From JANYCG01 sp031386665 (GTDB taxonomy: Bacteria; Pseudomonadota; Gammaproteobacteria; Burkholderiales; Burkholderiaceae_C), in assembly GCA_031386665.1 (NCBI GenBank), contig JANNCN010000042.1, positions 1 through 23,846 of the forward strand: 23,846 nt of DNA, given 5' to 3'. This document shows, one piece after another, positions 7,141 through 15,849 of the stretch; position 1 is the first letter of the stretch; each line of letters begins with the position of its first letter. Below the pieces are notes generated by a model, which worked only from the letters and a program-made list of their open reading frames with translations, did not search any database and had not been told where the DNA came from. The position numbers and the translations under genes are program-made.

Positions 7141-9696
7141 CTAATCAGAAGGCGGCAGATGCCAGTAGCGCAGTGCTTTGTCGCGTTGGCAGTCCATCTG
7201 CTTGGGCAGGGCTGAATACCAGGTGGCCGCGCCACAATGCACCGAATCAAAAACCTTGATTTGGCGCTCAACATAGCGCTGCATCACACCGGCTGCCGGG
7301 TGGCCAAAGCGGTTGCGATAACCCGCCTGCACCAACGCAAATTGCGGCTTGACGGCATCCAAAAACACCGCGCTGCTGGAGGTTTGGCTGCCATGGTGCG
7401 GCACCAGCAGCACGTCTGCTTTGAGCTTGGCACCCATGGCCACCAGCCGCGCTTCTTGTGCCAGTTCAATGTCACCCGTTAGCAAAGCAGTTTGCTGGCC
7501 ATTGTGGATGCGCAAAACACAGCTCAAGGCGTTGGATGACACAGCTTGCGCATAGTCAGCCGCAAAAGGCTGCAAAATTTCAAAATCAACGCCATCCCAG
7601 CGCCATTGCTGCCCCGCCACGCAACGGGTCACTGGGCGAATTTTTTGCAGCTCGTGACCATCTTCAATTGAACTGAGCAACTGCGCCTGGGGCTGCATGG
7701 CCAGCACGGCCTGTGCGCCACCCGTGTGGTCGGCGTCGCGGTGGCTGAGCAAAACGGTATCGACCCGCTCATCCAGGGCGCGCAACAAGGGCACCAGCAC
7801 CCGGTGCCCCGCATCGCTTTCACGGCTGAAGCGCGGGCCAGTGTCAAACACCAGGGCGTGGCTTTGGGTGCGCACCAACACGGCATTTCCTTGCCCAATA
7901 TCAGCCGCTAATAGCTCAAAATGCCCCATATTGGGGCGCGGCGCCTGCCAAAGCAACACGGGCAACAGCAGTGGCAGTCCCAAAATGCGGCCATACCAAG
8001 GCAGGCGCAGCGCCAACAGAATACCGCCCAGCAAGCCAGCCACGCCAAATATGAAGGGCGCTTGCGCAATGGTCACCGTGGCAAAGCCGACACTGGCAAA
8101 GCCATCCAAAACAATCCCTAGCAGAGACACAGCCATCGCCGCCACATCCCAAAACGGGGTGAACAGGGCCCCCATCATGGCCAACGGCGTGACCACCAAA
8201 GTCACCCACGGAATGGCCAGCACATTGGCCACCAGGCCAATCACCGACACCTGACCAAACAGCAGCAAGGCCAAAGGCGTGAGCGCCAGCGTGAGCGTCC
8301 ATTGCTCTTGCAAAGTGCCGACAAAGCGTTGCAAAAGCGACGGATTTTGGGGGCGCGGGCTGCCTGAATCTGCCGCGAACAAAATGCCAACGGCCACAAA
8401 ACTCAGCCAAAACCCGGCCTGCAGCAGCGCCCAGGGGTCAAACAGCACCACCATCGCGCAAGCCAGCATCCAGGTATGGGGCCAAGGCCAGCGTTTACCC
8501 AGCAAATTCAAAATGCTCAGGGTGGCCAGCATGATCACCGTGCGCTGCGCGGGCAAACCCCAGCCGCTGAACACGGCATAAGCCGCCGCCAGAAGCGCCC
8601 CGCCCACCAAGCCTGCGCTGGGGGCCGGGAACAGCCGGCACAACCTGGCCGAGCGCCGCCACAGCCAACCCACCAGCAACACGGCAAGCCAGGCAAACAT
8701 GGTGATGTGCAGGCCTGAGATGCTCATCAAATGCGCGACCCCGGTGGCCCTGAAAATGTCCCAATCAGCGCGGTCGATAGCGTTTTGGTCGCCGACCACC
8801 AGCGCGGCGATCACACCCGCGAGTTTTCTGTCTGGCACGCGGTCAAAAATAGCGTCGCGGGTGGACTGGCGCACCTGCTCTACCGGGTGTGCCCAGGTCT
8901 GGGCCAGCCGCTTGGGTGGGTCGTCTCGCGGGGTGCTGCGCACGTAGCCAGTGGCGCCCAAACCCTGCTCCCACAGCCACAACTCAAAGTCAAACCCATG
9001 CGGGTTGCTGGCACCGTGCGGGGCCTTCAGCCGCACCGTCATTTGCCAGCGCTCGCCCGGGGCCAGGCCGCTTGGCAGGCGCTGCAATTCAGCGCCCAGG
9101 TCGGCACTTTTGGCCACGCCGCCGAACCAGCTCAGGTAGATCAGGGCGGGCAATTGAACTGGGGGTTTGGCGTTGCTTGCGTCCCCCATACCCCCTTTGC
9201 CGCTTGTGCCACCTGCACCACCGGCCTCATGCGCGGACTCAACCTGCAGCCGAAACCGCAAGCCTGCGTCATTGCGCTGCACCATGGCCGCAACCACGCC
9301 TGTCACCACCACGTCGCGCCCTTGCAGTTGGGGCTGAAGCGAGTGGCTGGCGTAAAGGCTCGCCCGAAGACCAGTGACTGCAAAAGCCAAGGCAGCGACT
9401 GCAAGCGCTGCGATCAGCACCACCCCAACAGGCCGAGCCGCAAGGCCAGGGCGGCGAAAAACTCCCAACACAATCAGCCCTGCGGCGGCCACGGCTGTGC
9501 CAACGGCCATCGCCCCGTAAAACTGACTTTCAAACAGTTGGCGCTGTTGCAGTTGCACCGCCGTGCCGACCACCCAGGCAAGCATCGTGGCAAACCCGAG
9601 GCCCGCAGGCCAAGCCCCATGGGTTTGTTGGGCTTGGCGGGCAGTTGGCCGACCCGCATCAAGCGGGACCGAGGCTGATTGGGAGTTGCGGTTCAC
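7141..9696 (-). CDS. comEC: DNA internalization-related competence protein ComEC/Rec2
   Basis: An 851-residue polytopic inner-membrane protein that forms the channel for single-stranded DNA during natural transformation. The order is standard: N-terminal membrane helices and a DUF4131-like exposed domain (to about residue 240), the Competence domain (ALVVGDQNAIDRADWDIFRA, then GVAHLMSISGLHITMF), many hydrophobic helices, and a C-terminal metallo-beta-lactamase-like domain. That last domain has the metal motif SHRDADHTGG (H652, D654, D656, H657) and a later VPHHGSQTSS motif. All three parts are present, so the gene looks intact. The start is a GTG with only a weak upstream purine run, so the exact N-terminus is uncertain. 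It diverges from the transglutaminase-amidoligase gene across 87 bases. It separates the two halves of the amidoligase locus; a functional tie to that locus is not indicated. Confidence 0.93.
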   Translation of the reverse strand: MNRNSQSASVPLDAGRPTARQAQQTHGAWPAGLGFATMLAWVVGTAVQLQQRQLFESQFYGAMAVGTAVAAAGLIVLGVFRRPGLAARPVGVVLIAALAVAALAFAVTGLRASLYASHSLQPQLQGRDVVVTGVVAAMVQRNDAGLRFRLQVESAHEAGGAGGTSGKGGMGDASNAKPPVQLPALIYLSWFGGVAKSADLGAELQRLPSGLAPGERWQMTVRLKAPHGASNPHGFDFELWLWEQGLGATGYVRSTPRDDPPKRLAQTWAHPVEQVRQSTRDAIFDRVPDRKLAGVIAALVVGDQNAIDRADWDIFRATGVAHLMSISGLHITMFAWLAVLLVGWLWRRSARLCRLFPAPSAGLVGGALLAAAYAVFSGWGLPAQRTVIMLATLSILNLLGKRWPWPHTWMLACAMVVLFDPWALLQAGFWLSFVAVGILFAADSGSPRPQNPSLLQRFVGTLQEQWTLTLALTPLALLLFGQVSVIGLVANVLAIPWVTLVVTPLAMMGALFTPFWDVAAMAVSLLGIVLDGFASVGFATVTIAQAPFIFGVAGLLGGILLALRLPWYGRILGLPLLLPVLLWQAPRPNMGHFELLAADIGQGNAVLVRTQSHALVFDTGPRFSRESDAGHRVLVPLLRALDERVDTVLLSHRDADHTGGAQAVLAMQPQAQLLSSIEDGHELQKIRPVTRCVAGQQWRWDGVDFEILQPFAADYAQAVSSNALSCVLRIHNGQQTALLTGDIELAQEARLVAMGAKLKADVLLVPHHGSQTSSSAVFLDAVKPQFALVQAGYRNRFGHPAAGVMQRYVERQIKVFDSVHCGAATWYSALPKQMDCQRDKALRYWHLPPSD

Positions 9697-9783
9697 CCCA
9701 CGATGCTAACAACGCCCCTGAAATGAACGCCCAAACCCGCGCAGGCCGCGAAAAACTGGCGCTATTGTTGCTAGTATGTGGTC

Positions 9784-12700
9784 ATGTCTATTCATGCAGC
9801 ACTCAACCACGTCACCCACTACACTTACGACCGCCTGGTCAACCTGGGGCCGCAAATGGTGCGATTGCGCCCCGCGCCGCACAGCCGAAGCAAGCTGATT
9901 TCCTATTCGCTCAAGGTCGAACCCGCCGACCACTTTGTCAACTGGCAGCAAGACCCATTTGCCAATTACCAGGCCCGGTTGGTGTTTCCGGACAAAACTC
10001 AAGAATTCAAGGTCACGGTCGATTTGGTGGTCGAAATGGCGGTTTACAACCCGTTTGACTACTTTTTGGAACCGTCCGCGCAGGAGTTCCCATTCACCTA
10101 CGAGGCCACCCTCAAAGAAGAGCTGGCACCCTACTTGGTCGCCGACCCGATCACGCCCCTGGTGGAAGCCTATCTGGAGCAGATTGACCTGACCCCGCGC
10201 AGCACCAACAATTTTTTGGTGGAACTGAACCAGCGCCTGAGCCAAGACATCAAGTACCTGATCCGCATGGAGCCCGGCGTGCAAAGCCCGGAGGAAACGC
10301 TGGAATTAAGCTCCGGCTCCTGCCGCGACTCGGGCTGGCTGTTGGTGCAACTGTTGCGCAACCTGGGGCTGGCGGCACGTTTTGTGTCGGGTTACTTGAT
10401 TCAATTGAAGCCCGACGTGAAGTCATTGGACGGCCCCAGCGGTACCGAGGTTGACTTCACCGACCTGCACGCCTGGTGCGAGGTTTATTTGCCGGGTGCC
10501 GGGTGGATTGGCCTGGACGCCACCTCGGGCCTGTTCGCAGGCGAAGGGCATATTCCGCTGGCCTGCACACCGCAACCGTCGGGTGCCGCGCCCATTGAAG
10601 GCGGCGTGGACGAAAGCGAGGTCGAATTCAGCCACCGAATGGGCGTGACGCGAATTTTTGAATCGCCCCGCGTGACCAAACCCTACACGGCCGAACAGTG
10701 GGCTGATGTCATGAAGCTCGGCGCTGCGGTTGACAAAGAGCTGATTACCGGCGACGTGCGCCTGACCATGGGCGGTGAACCCACCTTTGTCGCCGTGAAC
10801 GACCGCGATGCCGCCGAATGGAACACCGACGCGCTAGGCCCTACCAAACGCGGCTTTGCCACTGAACTGGTTAAAAAGCTGCGCGACGAGTACGGCCAAG
10901 GCGGCTTTTTGCACTTTGGCCAAGGCAAGTGGTACCCGGGCGAGCAACTGCCGCGCTGGGCTTTGAACATTTACTGGCGCACCGACAAACAAAAAGTCTG
11001 GGCCAACCCCGCCCTGTTCACCGATGAGCGTGCGCCCACCCAATACACCGCCGCCGACGCCCGGCGCTTCACGCTGGCCCTCGCGGGCAAACTGGGCATC
11101 ACCGCCGAGTACATGCAAACCGCTTACGAAGACGTTTGGTACTACCTGTGGCGCGAACGTCGCTTGCCTGTCAACGTCGATCCGTTCAATTCCAAACTGG
11201 AAGACCCGATGGAACGCGCCCGCCTGCGCCGGGTGTTTGAGCAAAAGCTGGATGCGGTGGTGGGCTTTGTATTGCCCGTCAAAGTGGCCCCTGCGGCAAC
11301 GCCCACGGGTGGCAAATCAAGCACCAGCGCGGCCCAGCCCAAATGGGCCACTGGCCCCTGGTTTTTTCGCGATGAGCGCATGTACCTGATGCCCGGAGAC
11401 TCGCCCATGGGGCTGCGCCTGCCCCTGGATTCACTACCCTGGGTTTCAGAAAGCGACTTTCCGTATTTAGTTGAACAAGACCCGTCCGCCCCGCGCGGCG
11501 ATTTGCCAGCGCACGGCGTGTTTTCGGCTGGGTACGCGCCCGGCTTTGCGCCCGGGAATGTGCCCGGGTATGCGTCACCTCAAGCATCTGGCCTTGCCGC
11601 TTCAAGCGCTGTCAATGCTGCCCGAATTGCCAAAGCAGCGGTGAGCCCACAGGGTGCGCCCTACCTAGCAGGCGCTGCGTCACCCCCCGAGGCAGTTCGC
11701 AAACTCCAAACGGCAACAGGCCCGGCAAGCACCATGGCCCTGCACGCCCAAAGCCCGCAACAGCGCGAACCCGCTGATTTGGCCCGCGCACCCTCGGCGC
11801 AAGAATCCGCCCACTGGATCACCCGCACGGCCTTGTGTGTGGAGGTGCGCGACCCAAGGCGTGCCAGTGGCCCGAAAGCGGAAAGCGTGGGTCAAAAATC
11901 AGGCGTCTTGTACATCTTCATGCCGCCGCTTGAAAAGCTGGAGGACTATTTGAGCCTGCTGGCCGCAATCGAAGCCACCGCCGAAGAGCAAAAACTCAAG
12001 CTCGTGTTGGAGGGCTATCCGCCGCCGCGCGATGCCCGCTTGAAGCTGCTGAGTGTCACCCCCGACCCTGGCGTGATTGAAGTCAACATTCACCCAGTGA
12101 CCACCTGGAGCGAACTGGTTAAAAACACCGACTTTTTGTACAATGCAGCGTTCGAGTCGCGCCTGTCGGCTGAAAAATTCATGACCGATGGCCGCCACAC
12201 CGGCACGGGGGGCGGCAACCATTTTGTGATGGGTGGCGCAACCGCTGCCGACAGCCCGTTTTTGCGCAAACCCGAGCTGTTGGCCAGCTTGCTGCTGTAT
12301 TGGCACAACCACCCTTCCTTAAGCTACCTGTTCAGCGGCATGTTTGTGGGGCCCACCAGCCAAGCCCCGCGCGTGGATGAAGCCCGCAACGACCAGTTGT
12401 ACGAGCTTGAAATTGCGATTGCGCAAATCTACAAAAACCGCGAGCTGTATGGCCAAACCATGCCGCCCTGGATTGTCGACCGCACACTGCGTAACATTTT
12501 GATTGATGCTACGGGCAACACCCACCGCAGCGAGTTTTGCATCGACAAAATGTACTCCCCCGACTCGGCCACAGGCCGCCTGGGCCTCTTGGAATTGCGC
12601 GCGTTTGAGATGCCGCCGCACCCGCACATGAGCAGCGTGCAACAGTTGCTGCTGCGCGCCCTGGTCGCCCGCTTTTGGAAGGCGCCCTACAAAGCGCCCG

Positions 12701-13398
12701 CCACGCGCTGGGGCACCGAGCTGCACGATCGTTTCATGCTGCCGACCTTCATCATGCAGGACTTTGATGACGTGGTCGCCGAAATGCGCAGCGCTGGGTA
12801 TGCGTTTGACGCCAGCTGGTTTGCGCCGCATTACGAATTCCGCTTTCCGATGATTGGCAGCATCAAGTCGTCCAGTGTCGAGCTGACACTGCGCACAGCG
12901 CTGGAGCCTTGGCACGTGATGGGCGAAGAAGGCAGCTCGACCGGCACCGCCCGCTATGTCGATTCATCGCTTGAGCGCATCGAGGTGCATGTCAAGGGTT
13001 TGAACGAAAGCCGCTACGTCGTTACCTGCAACGGCGCTGCATTGCCCTTGCACAACACCGGCACCACGGGCGAATTTGCCGCCAGCGTGCGCTACAAAGC
13101 CTGGAACCCGCCCAGCAGCCTGCACCCCACCATTGGCGTGCATGCACCGCTGACCTTCGACATTGTCGACACCTGGATGAAGCGCTCTATCGGCGGCTGC
13201 CGTTACTACGTTGCCCACCCAGGCGGCTTGAGTTACGACACTCTGCCCGTCAATTCGTTTGAAGCGGAAAGCCGCCGTTTGTCCCGCTTTGTCGCCATGG
13301 GCCACACGCCTGGAGCCATGCATGTGCCAGCCGGGACCATCAACGTGGCGGGCAGCCGCGAGTTTCCATTCACGCTGGATTTACGCCACCCGCGCTGA
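9784..13398 (+). CDS. Transglutaminase-like/DUF2126 putative amidoligase fusion protein
   Basis: A 1204-residue cytoplasmic fusion. Residues 1-80 match the bacterial transglutaminase N-terminal domain (ALNHVTHYTYDRLV). The core has a full triad: C180 in SSGSCRDSGW, H229 in TDLHAWCEVY and D245 in GLDATSG. From about residue 320 (RLTMGGEPTFVAVNDRDAAE) runs the DUF2126 region, classed as a putative amidoligase of the glutamine-synthetase-like group. Known relatives sit beside alpha-E and circularly permuted ATP-grasp genes, as here, although comEC intervenes. The ATG at 9784 (MSIHAALNHV) is chosen over an upstream in-frame GTG at 9778 from family alignment of the N-terminus. No clear ribosome binding site is visible, so leaderless translation is possible. 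Residues about 570-678 form an Ala/Pro/Gly-rich, low-complexity linker that makes the protein longer than the ~1100 residues I expect for the family. Confidence 0.9.
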   Translation: MSIHAALNHVTHYTYDRLVNLGPQMVRLRPAPHSRSKLISYSLKVEPADHFVNWQQDPFANYQARLVFPDKTQEFKVTVDLVVEMAVYNPFDYFLEPSAQEFPFTYEATLKEELAPYLVADPITPLVEAYLEQIDLTPRSTNNFLVELNQRLSQDIKYLIRMEPGVQSPEETLELSSGSCRDSGWLLVQLLRNLGLAARFVSGYLIQLKPDVKSLDGPSGTEVDFTDLHAWCEVYLPGAGWIGLDATSGLFAGEGHIPLACTPQPSGAAPIEGGVDESEVEFSHRMGVTRIFESPRVTKPYTAEQWADVMKLGAAVDKELITGDVRLTMGGEPTFVAVNDRDAAEWNTDALGPTKRGFATELVKKLRDEYGQGGFLHFGQGKWYPGEQLPRWALNIYWRTDKQKVWANPALFTDERAPTQYTAADARRFTLALAGKLGITAEYMQTAYEDVWYYLWRERRLPVNVDPFNSKLEDPMERARLRRVFEQKLDAVVGFVLPVKVAPAATPTGGKSSTSAAQPKWATGPWFFRDERMYLMPGDSPMGLRLPLDSLPWVSESDFPYLVEQDPSAPRGDLPAHGVFSAGYAPGFAPGNVPGYASPQASGLAASSAVNAARIAKAAVSPQGAPYLAGAASPPEAVRKLQTATGPASTMALHAQSPQQREPADLARAPSAQESAHWITRTALCVEVRDPRRASGPKAESVGQKSGVLYIFMPPLEKLEDYLSLLAAIEATAEEQKLKLVLEGYPPPRDARLKLLSVTPDPGVIEVNIHPVTTWSELVKNTDFLYNAAFESRLSAEKFMTDGRHTGTGGGNHFVMGGATAADSPFLRKPELLASLLLYWHNHPSLSYLFSGMFVGPTSQAPRVDEARNDQLYELEIAIAQIYKNRELYGQTMPPWIVDRTLRNILIDATGNTHRSEFCIDKMYSPDSATGRLGLLELRAFEMPPHPHMSSVQQLLLRALVARFWKAPYKAPATRWGTELHDRFMLPTFIMQDFDDVVAEMRSAGYAFDASWFAPHYEFRFPMIGSIKSSSVELTLRTALEPWHVMGEEGSSTGTARYVDSSLERIEVHVKGLNESRYVVTCNGAALPLHNTGTTGEFAASVRYKAWNPPSSLHPTIGVHAPLTFDIVDTWMKRSIGGCRYYVAHPGGLSYDTLPVNSFEAESRRLSRFVAMGHTPGAMHVPAGTINVAGSREFPFTLDLRHPR

Positions 13399-13467
13399 TC
13401 GTCACACTGAAGGCTCACCACCCATTTCGGCCCGCCATTCACTCTTTAATTAATCCGGAAACATCCC

Positions 13468-14184
13468 ATGGCATCTCTCAACTTCATTGGCGGCGAAAAA
13501 GGCGGCGTGGGCAAATCGGTCACCGCGCGGGTTTTGGCCCAGTACTTCATTGACAAAGAGCGGCCCTTCACCGGCTTTGACACCGACCGATCGCACACCT
13601 CGTTCACCCGGTTTTACGCCGACTACGCGTCCCCAGTTGTGGTGGACACCTACGAAGGCCTGGACTTGATTGCCACCGTGTTTGAAGAAGGGCCCGACCC
13701 TGCCTTTAACAACCAGTCCAAAAGCGTGATTGTCGATTTGGCTGCCCAAACCGCCGCGCCACTGGCCCGCTGGGTGCGCGAGTCCGACCTGCTGCCGCTG
13801 TTGGCCAGCATGGGCGTGACCGTCAATTTTTGGCACGTTGCCGATGCGGGCAAAGACTCGGTCGATTTGCTGGACCGCTTGGTCAACACCTACGGCGTCG
13901 GCCCCAACTACCTGATTGTTAAAAACCAGGGTCGCGGCTCTGATTTTTCGCAGCTTGAGAATTCAAGCGCCCTGAAAAAGGCCCTGGCCTTGGGCGGCGA
14001 AGTGATCGCTATTCCCCAATTGCACGAAGCCAGCATGCGCAAAATAGACCGCCAAAACGCCAGCTTTTGGTCTGCCATCCACACCACATCTGGCCCCGAA
14101 GCTCTGGGCATGCTGGAGCGACAACGCGTGAAGTCATGGCTCAAAGGCATTTACGCGACCTTTGACGACTTGCCGCTGGGTTGA
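13468..14184 (+). CDS. Orphan ParA/MinD-type nucleotide-binding ATPase
   Basis: A 238-residue protein with a deviant Walker A motif, GGEKGGVGKS (signature K11, P-loop K16), a switch-like GFDTDRS segment and a Walker B-like VIVDLAAQ. These place it in the ParA/MinD/CobQ P-loop family of dimerising ATPases. Similar chromosomal proteins are often labelled mobilization protein, but no relaxase, ParB-like gene or centromere-like repeat array is present, so neither plasmid partition nor mobilisation is supported. It follows the transglutaminase-amidoligase gene by 69 bases on the same strand and may be cotranscribed. The ribosome binding site is weak (GGAAAC about 5 bases before the ATG). It ends upstream of repeat copy B and a strong terminator. 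Its partner and cargo are unknown. Confidence 0.8.
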   Translation: MASLNFIGGEKGGVGKSVTARVLAQYFIDKERPFTGFDTDRSHTSFTRFYADYASPVVVDTYEGLDLIATVFEEGPDPAFNNQSKSVIVDLAAQTAAPLARWVRESDLLPLLASMGVTVNFWHVADAGKDSVDLLDRLVNTYGVGPNYLIVKNQGRGSDFSQLENSSALKKALALGGEVIAIPQLHEASMRKIDRQNASFWSAIHTTSGPEALGMLERQRVKSWLKGIYATFDDLPLG

Positions 14185-14241
14185 GTTGCAAGTCGGCGTC
14201 CTGAAGGTGAAAGCAACTGCATTCGACTGCGCAAAGTTTGC

Positions 14242-14314
14242 TGCTATTTACATAGCAAACTATTGAATATATTCGAGAGCTAGAGGCCTATTTTATCAAC
14301 AATTTGGCCTTTTT
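14242..14314 (+). repeat. Dispersed intergenic repeat, copy B (of two)
   Basis: The second copy of the element at 4351-4425, with roughly four bases in five identical by eye and in the same orientation. It again sits in a gap between a plus-strand gene end and a minus-strand gene end. Its 5' hairpin is altered (TGCTAT/ATAGCA around TTAC). Its 3' half can form AGGCC (14284-14288) with GGCCT (14306-14310) followed by T residues, a terminator-like shape that copy A does not keep perfectly. Confidence 0.7.
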
Positions 14315-14325
14315 GAGGCATTTTT

Positions 14326-14354
14326 CATAAAAAAGAACCTGCAGGTTCTTTTTT
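14326..14354. terminator. Bidirectional intrinsic terminator between parA-like gene and sensor kinase
   Basis: A perfect palindrome centred on AACCTG|CAGGTT, with arms extended by six A residues on the left and seven T residues on the right. RNA from either strand would form a stem followed by a U-run, so it can stop transcription of the ParA-like gene and of the minus-strand two-component operon. The stem is nearly without a loop, so the central bases must open to form one. Confidence 0.85.
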
Positions 14355-14379
14355 TCTAAAGTGAGCCTTAAAACGAGTC

Positions 14380-15849
14380 TTAGATTGGGCCTTTTCGACC
14401 CTTTGAGAGACTCAGCGGCAATGTCGCCGTCACTAGCAGCCCAGGGTTGGCATTGGACAGAGCCAGTTGCCCGCCGTGCGCTTGCACCACCAATCGGCAC
14501 AAGTACAAACCCAGCCCCACGCCACCCGTGCTGCGCAAACGGCCTGCGTCGGTTCGGTAAAAGGCTTGGGTCAGTTGGGTCAATTGGTCTTCGGCAACGC
14601 CTGCGCCATGGTCCCGCATGCTGAGGATAAGCTGGTCGCCTTGCTGGCGTAACTTGATTTCTATGGGCAAGCTCTGCACAGCGTTTGCAGGGGATTCGCC
14701 AGGCGGGCGCGGGCTGTGCCGCAAAGCGTTGTCCAGCACATTGCGCACCAGCAACCTCAGCCTCACTTTGTCAGCGTTGATCAAAGGCAAGCCGGGTTGC
14801 AGATCGAGCGCGAACAGCTTGCCTGGCTGGACGGGTGGGTTATTGCTTTGGCTTTGGCTTTGGCTTTGGCTTTGGCTTTGGCCTAGTTCAGCCACGACTT
14901 CGCGCACCAGTTCGGCCAAGTCAAGCGGCTCCAGGTGCAGCGCGGCGTGGTTGCCGCTCAGGCGCTCGCTTTCCAGCAGATCGGTGATCAACCGGCCCAT
15001 TTCAGCTAGGTCGCGCAGGAGTGCATCGCGCTGGGGGCGGGCCTCGGGCGAGTCGGGCAGCAATTCGGTGTTCAACCGCGCACGGGTCAGGGGCGAGCGC
15101 AGCTCATGGCTGATGGCCAGCAGCAGGCCGCGCTTGGCGTCCAGCATGTGGGAAATGTCTTGCCCCATGGTGTTGATTTGCCCGGCCAGGTCGCCCAGCT
15201 CATCTTGGCGGCGAATGACAATCGGCTTGGCAAAATCGCCCGCGCCAAAGCGCCTTGCGCCCGCGCCAATGTCATCCAGCGGTTTGAGCAAGCGACGCAC
15301 ATAGGCAAACGCCAGCGCCGTGAGCAGCAGCAAAGCGCTCAAAGTGATCCAAAAAAAACCGCCAGGGCCGCGCCGCCAATTCAGGTCACCCAAACCGAAT
15401 TTCAGAGTGTGTCCATCGGCCGTGGTGCGCAGCAGAAGGCGGGCATTGGCGGAGTCACGTTCATGCTCGCCTGCATCGCTGTAGCGACGCGGGCCGCGTC
15501 CTTCGTCGGCCCGGTTGGGGTGCGAATCGAACCGCGTGACCGGCCCTTCGATTCGCACTGAAATCGGCAAGCGCTGCACCAGCGCCTGCGCCCGGGCGAT
15601 GTCAGGCGGCGAGCCAATCTCGGCCGCCAACCGATCCACATAGTCAACCAGCAAAGGGCGCACCGCATCGCGCCATCCCACTGTCAGCGACTTTTGCATG
15701 CCGCCCACAAAGGCGACGCTCAAGCCCAAGGCCAGCAGCAAAAATAGCGCCACCAAGCGCCACTGCAGCGAATGAAACAACCGGTGACGCCAGCGGCGCG
15801 GGGGCGCTGGCGCGGCGTTCTTTAAGTTCGCATCCATGTGTGCCATCAT
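14380..15849 (-). CDS. Sensor histidine kinase (CpxA-like position)
   Basis: A 489-residue membrane kinase that would autophosphorylate on histidine and pass the phosphate to the adjacent response regulator. TM1 is at about residues 32-50, a periplasmic sensor segment at 51-164, TM2 at 165-184 and HAMP at about 185-237. The HisKA domain holds H248 in AISHELRSPLTRAR. The HATPase domain has the N-box around N374 (NVLDNALRH), G1 DHGAGV and G2 TGGVGLGLYL. A run of six SQ units (about residues 325-335) lies between HisKA and HATPase and is encoded by an exact hexanucleotide repeat. The ATG overlaps the regulator's stop in an ATGA arrangement, so the two are translationally coupled. The neighbouring CpxP/Spy-like gene suggests an envelope-stress sensor; true orthology to CpxA is unproven. 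Confidence 0.92.
   Translation of the reverse strand: MMAHMDANLKNAAPAPPRRWRHRLFHSLQWRLVALFLLLALGLSVAFVGGMQKSLTVGWRDAVRPLLVDYVDRLAAEIGSPPDIARAQALVQRLPISVRIEGPVTRFDSHPNRADEGRGPRRYSDAGEHERDSANARLLLRTTADGHTLKFGLGDLNWRRGPGGFFWITLSALLLLTALAFAYVRRLLKPLDDIGAGARRFGAGDFAKPIVIRRQDELGDLAGQINTMGQDISHMLDAKRGLLLAISHELRSPLTRARLNTELLPDSPEARPQRDALLRDLAEMGRLITDLLESERLSGNHAALHLEPLDLAELVREVVAELGQSQSQSQSQSQSNNPPVQPGKLFALDLQPGLPLINADKVRLRLLVRNVLDNALRHSPRPPGESPANAVQSLPIEIKLRQQGDQLILSMRDHGAGVAEDQLTQLTQAFYRTDAGRLRSTGGVGLGLYLCRLVVQAHGGQLALSNANPGLLVTATLPLSLSKGRKGPI
14845..14880 (-). repeat. Hexanucleotide microsatellite inside the sensor kinase gene
   Basis: Six exact tandem copies of GCTTTG on the plus strand (CAAAGC on the coding strand) encode repeated Gln-Ser. 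The unit is 6 bases, so copy-number change would lengthen or shorten the protein without a frameshift. Confidence 0.95.

Noticed and set aside
8731..9678. A 315-codon plus-strand open frame opposite comEC
   Set aside because: Low-complexity, Arg/Pro/His-rich translation with no family features; the ComEC frame has all expected domains.
13468..14184. Plasmid or integrative-element origin suggested by the ParA-like gene
   Set aside because: No ParB, replication, integrase, relaxase or attachment repeats nearby, and flanking genes are ordinary chromosomal ones.
14845..14880. Short tandem repeats considered as a CRISPR array or partition-site iterons
   Set aside because: Units are 6 bases without spacers and lie in frame inside a kinase gene; there are no cas genes, and the ParA-like gene is not adjacent.
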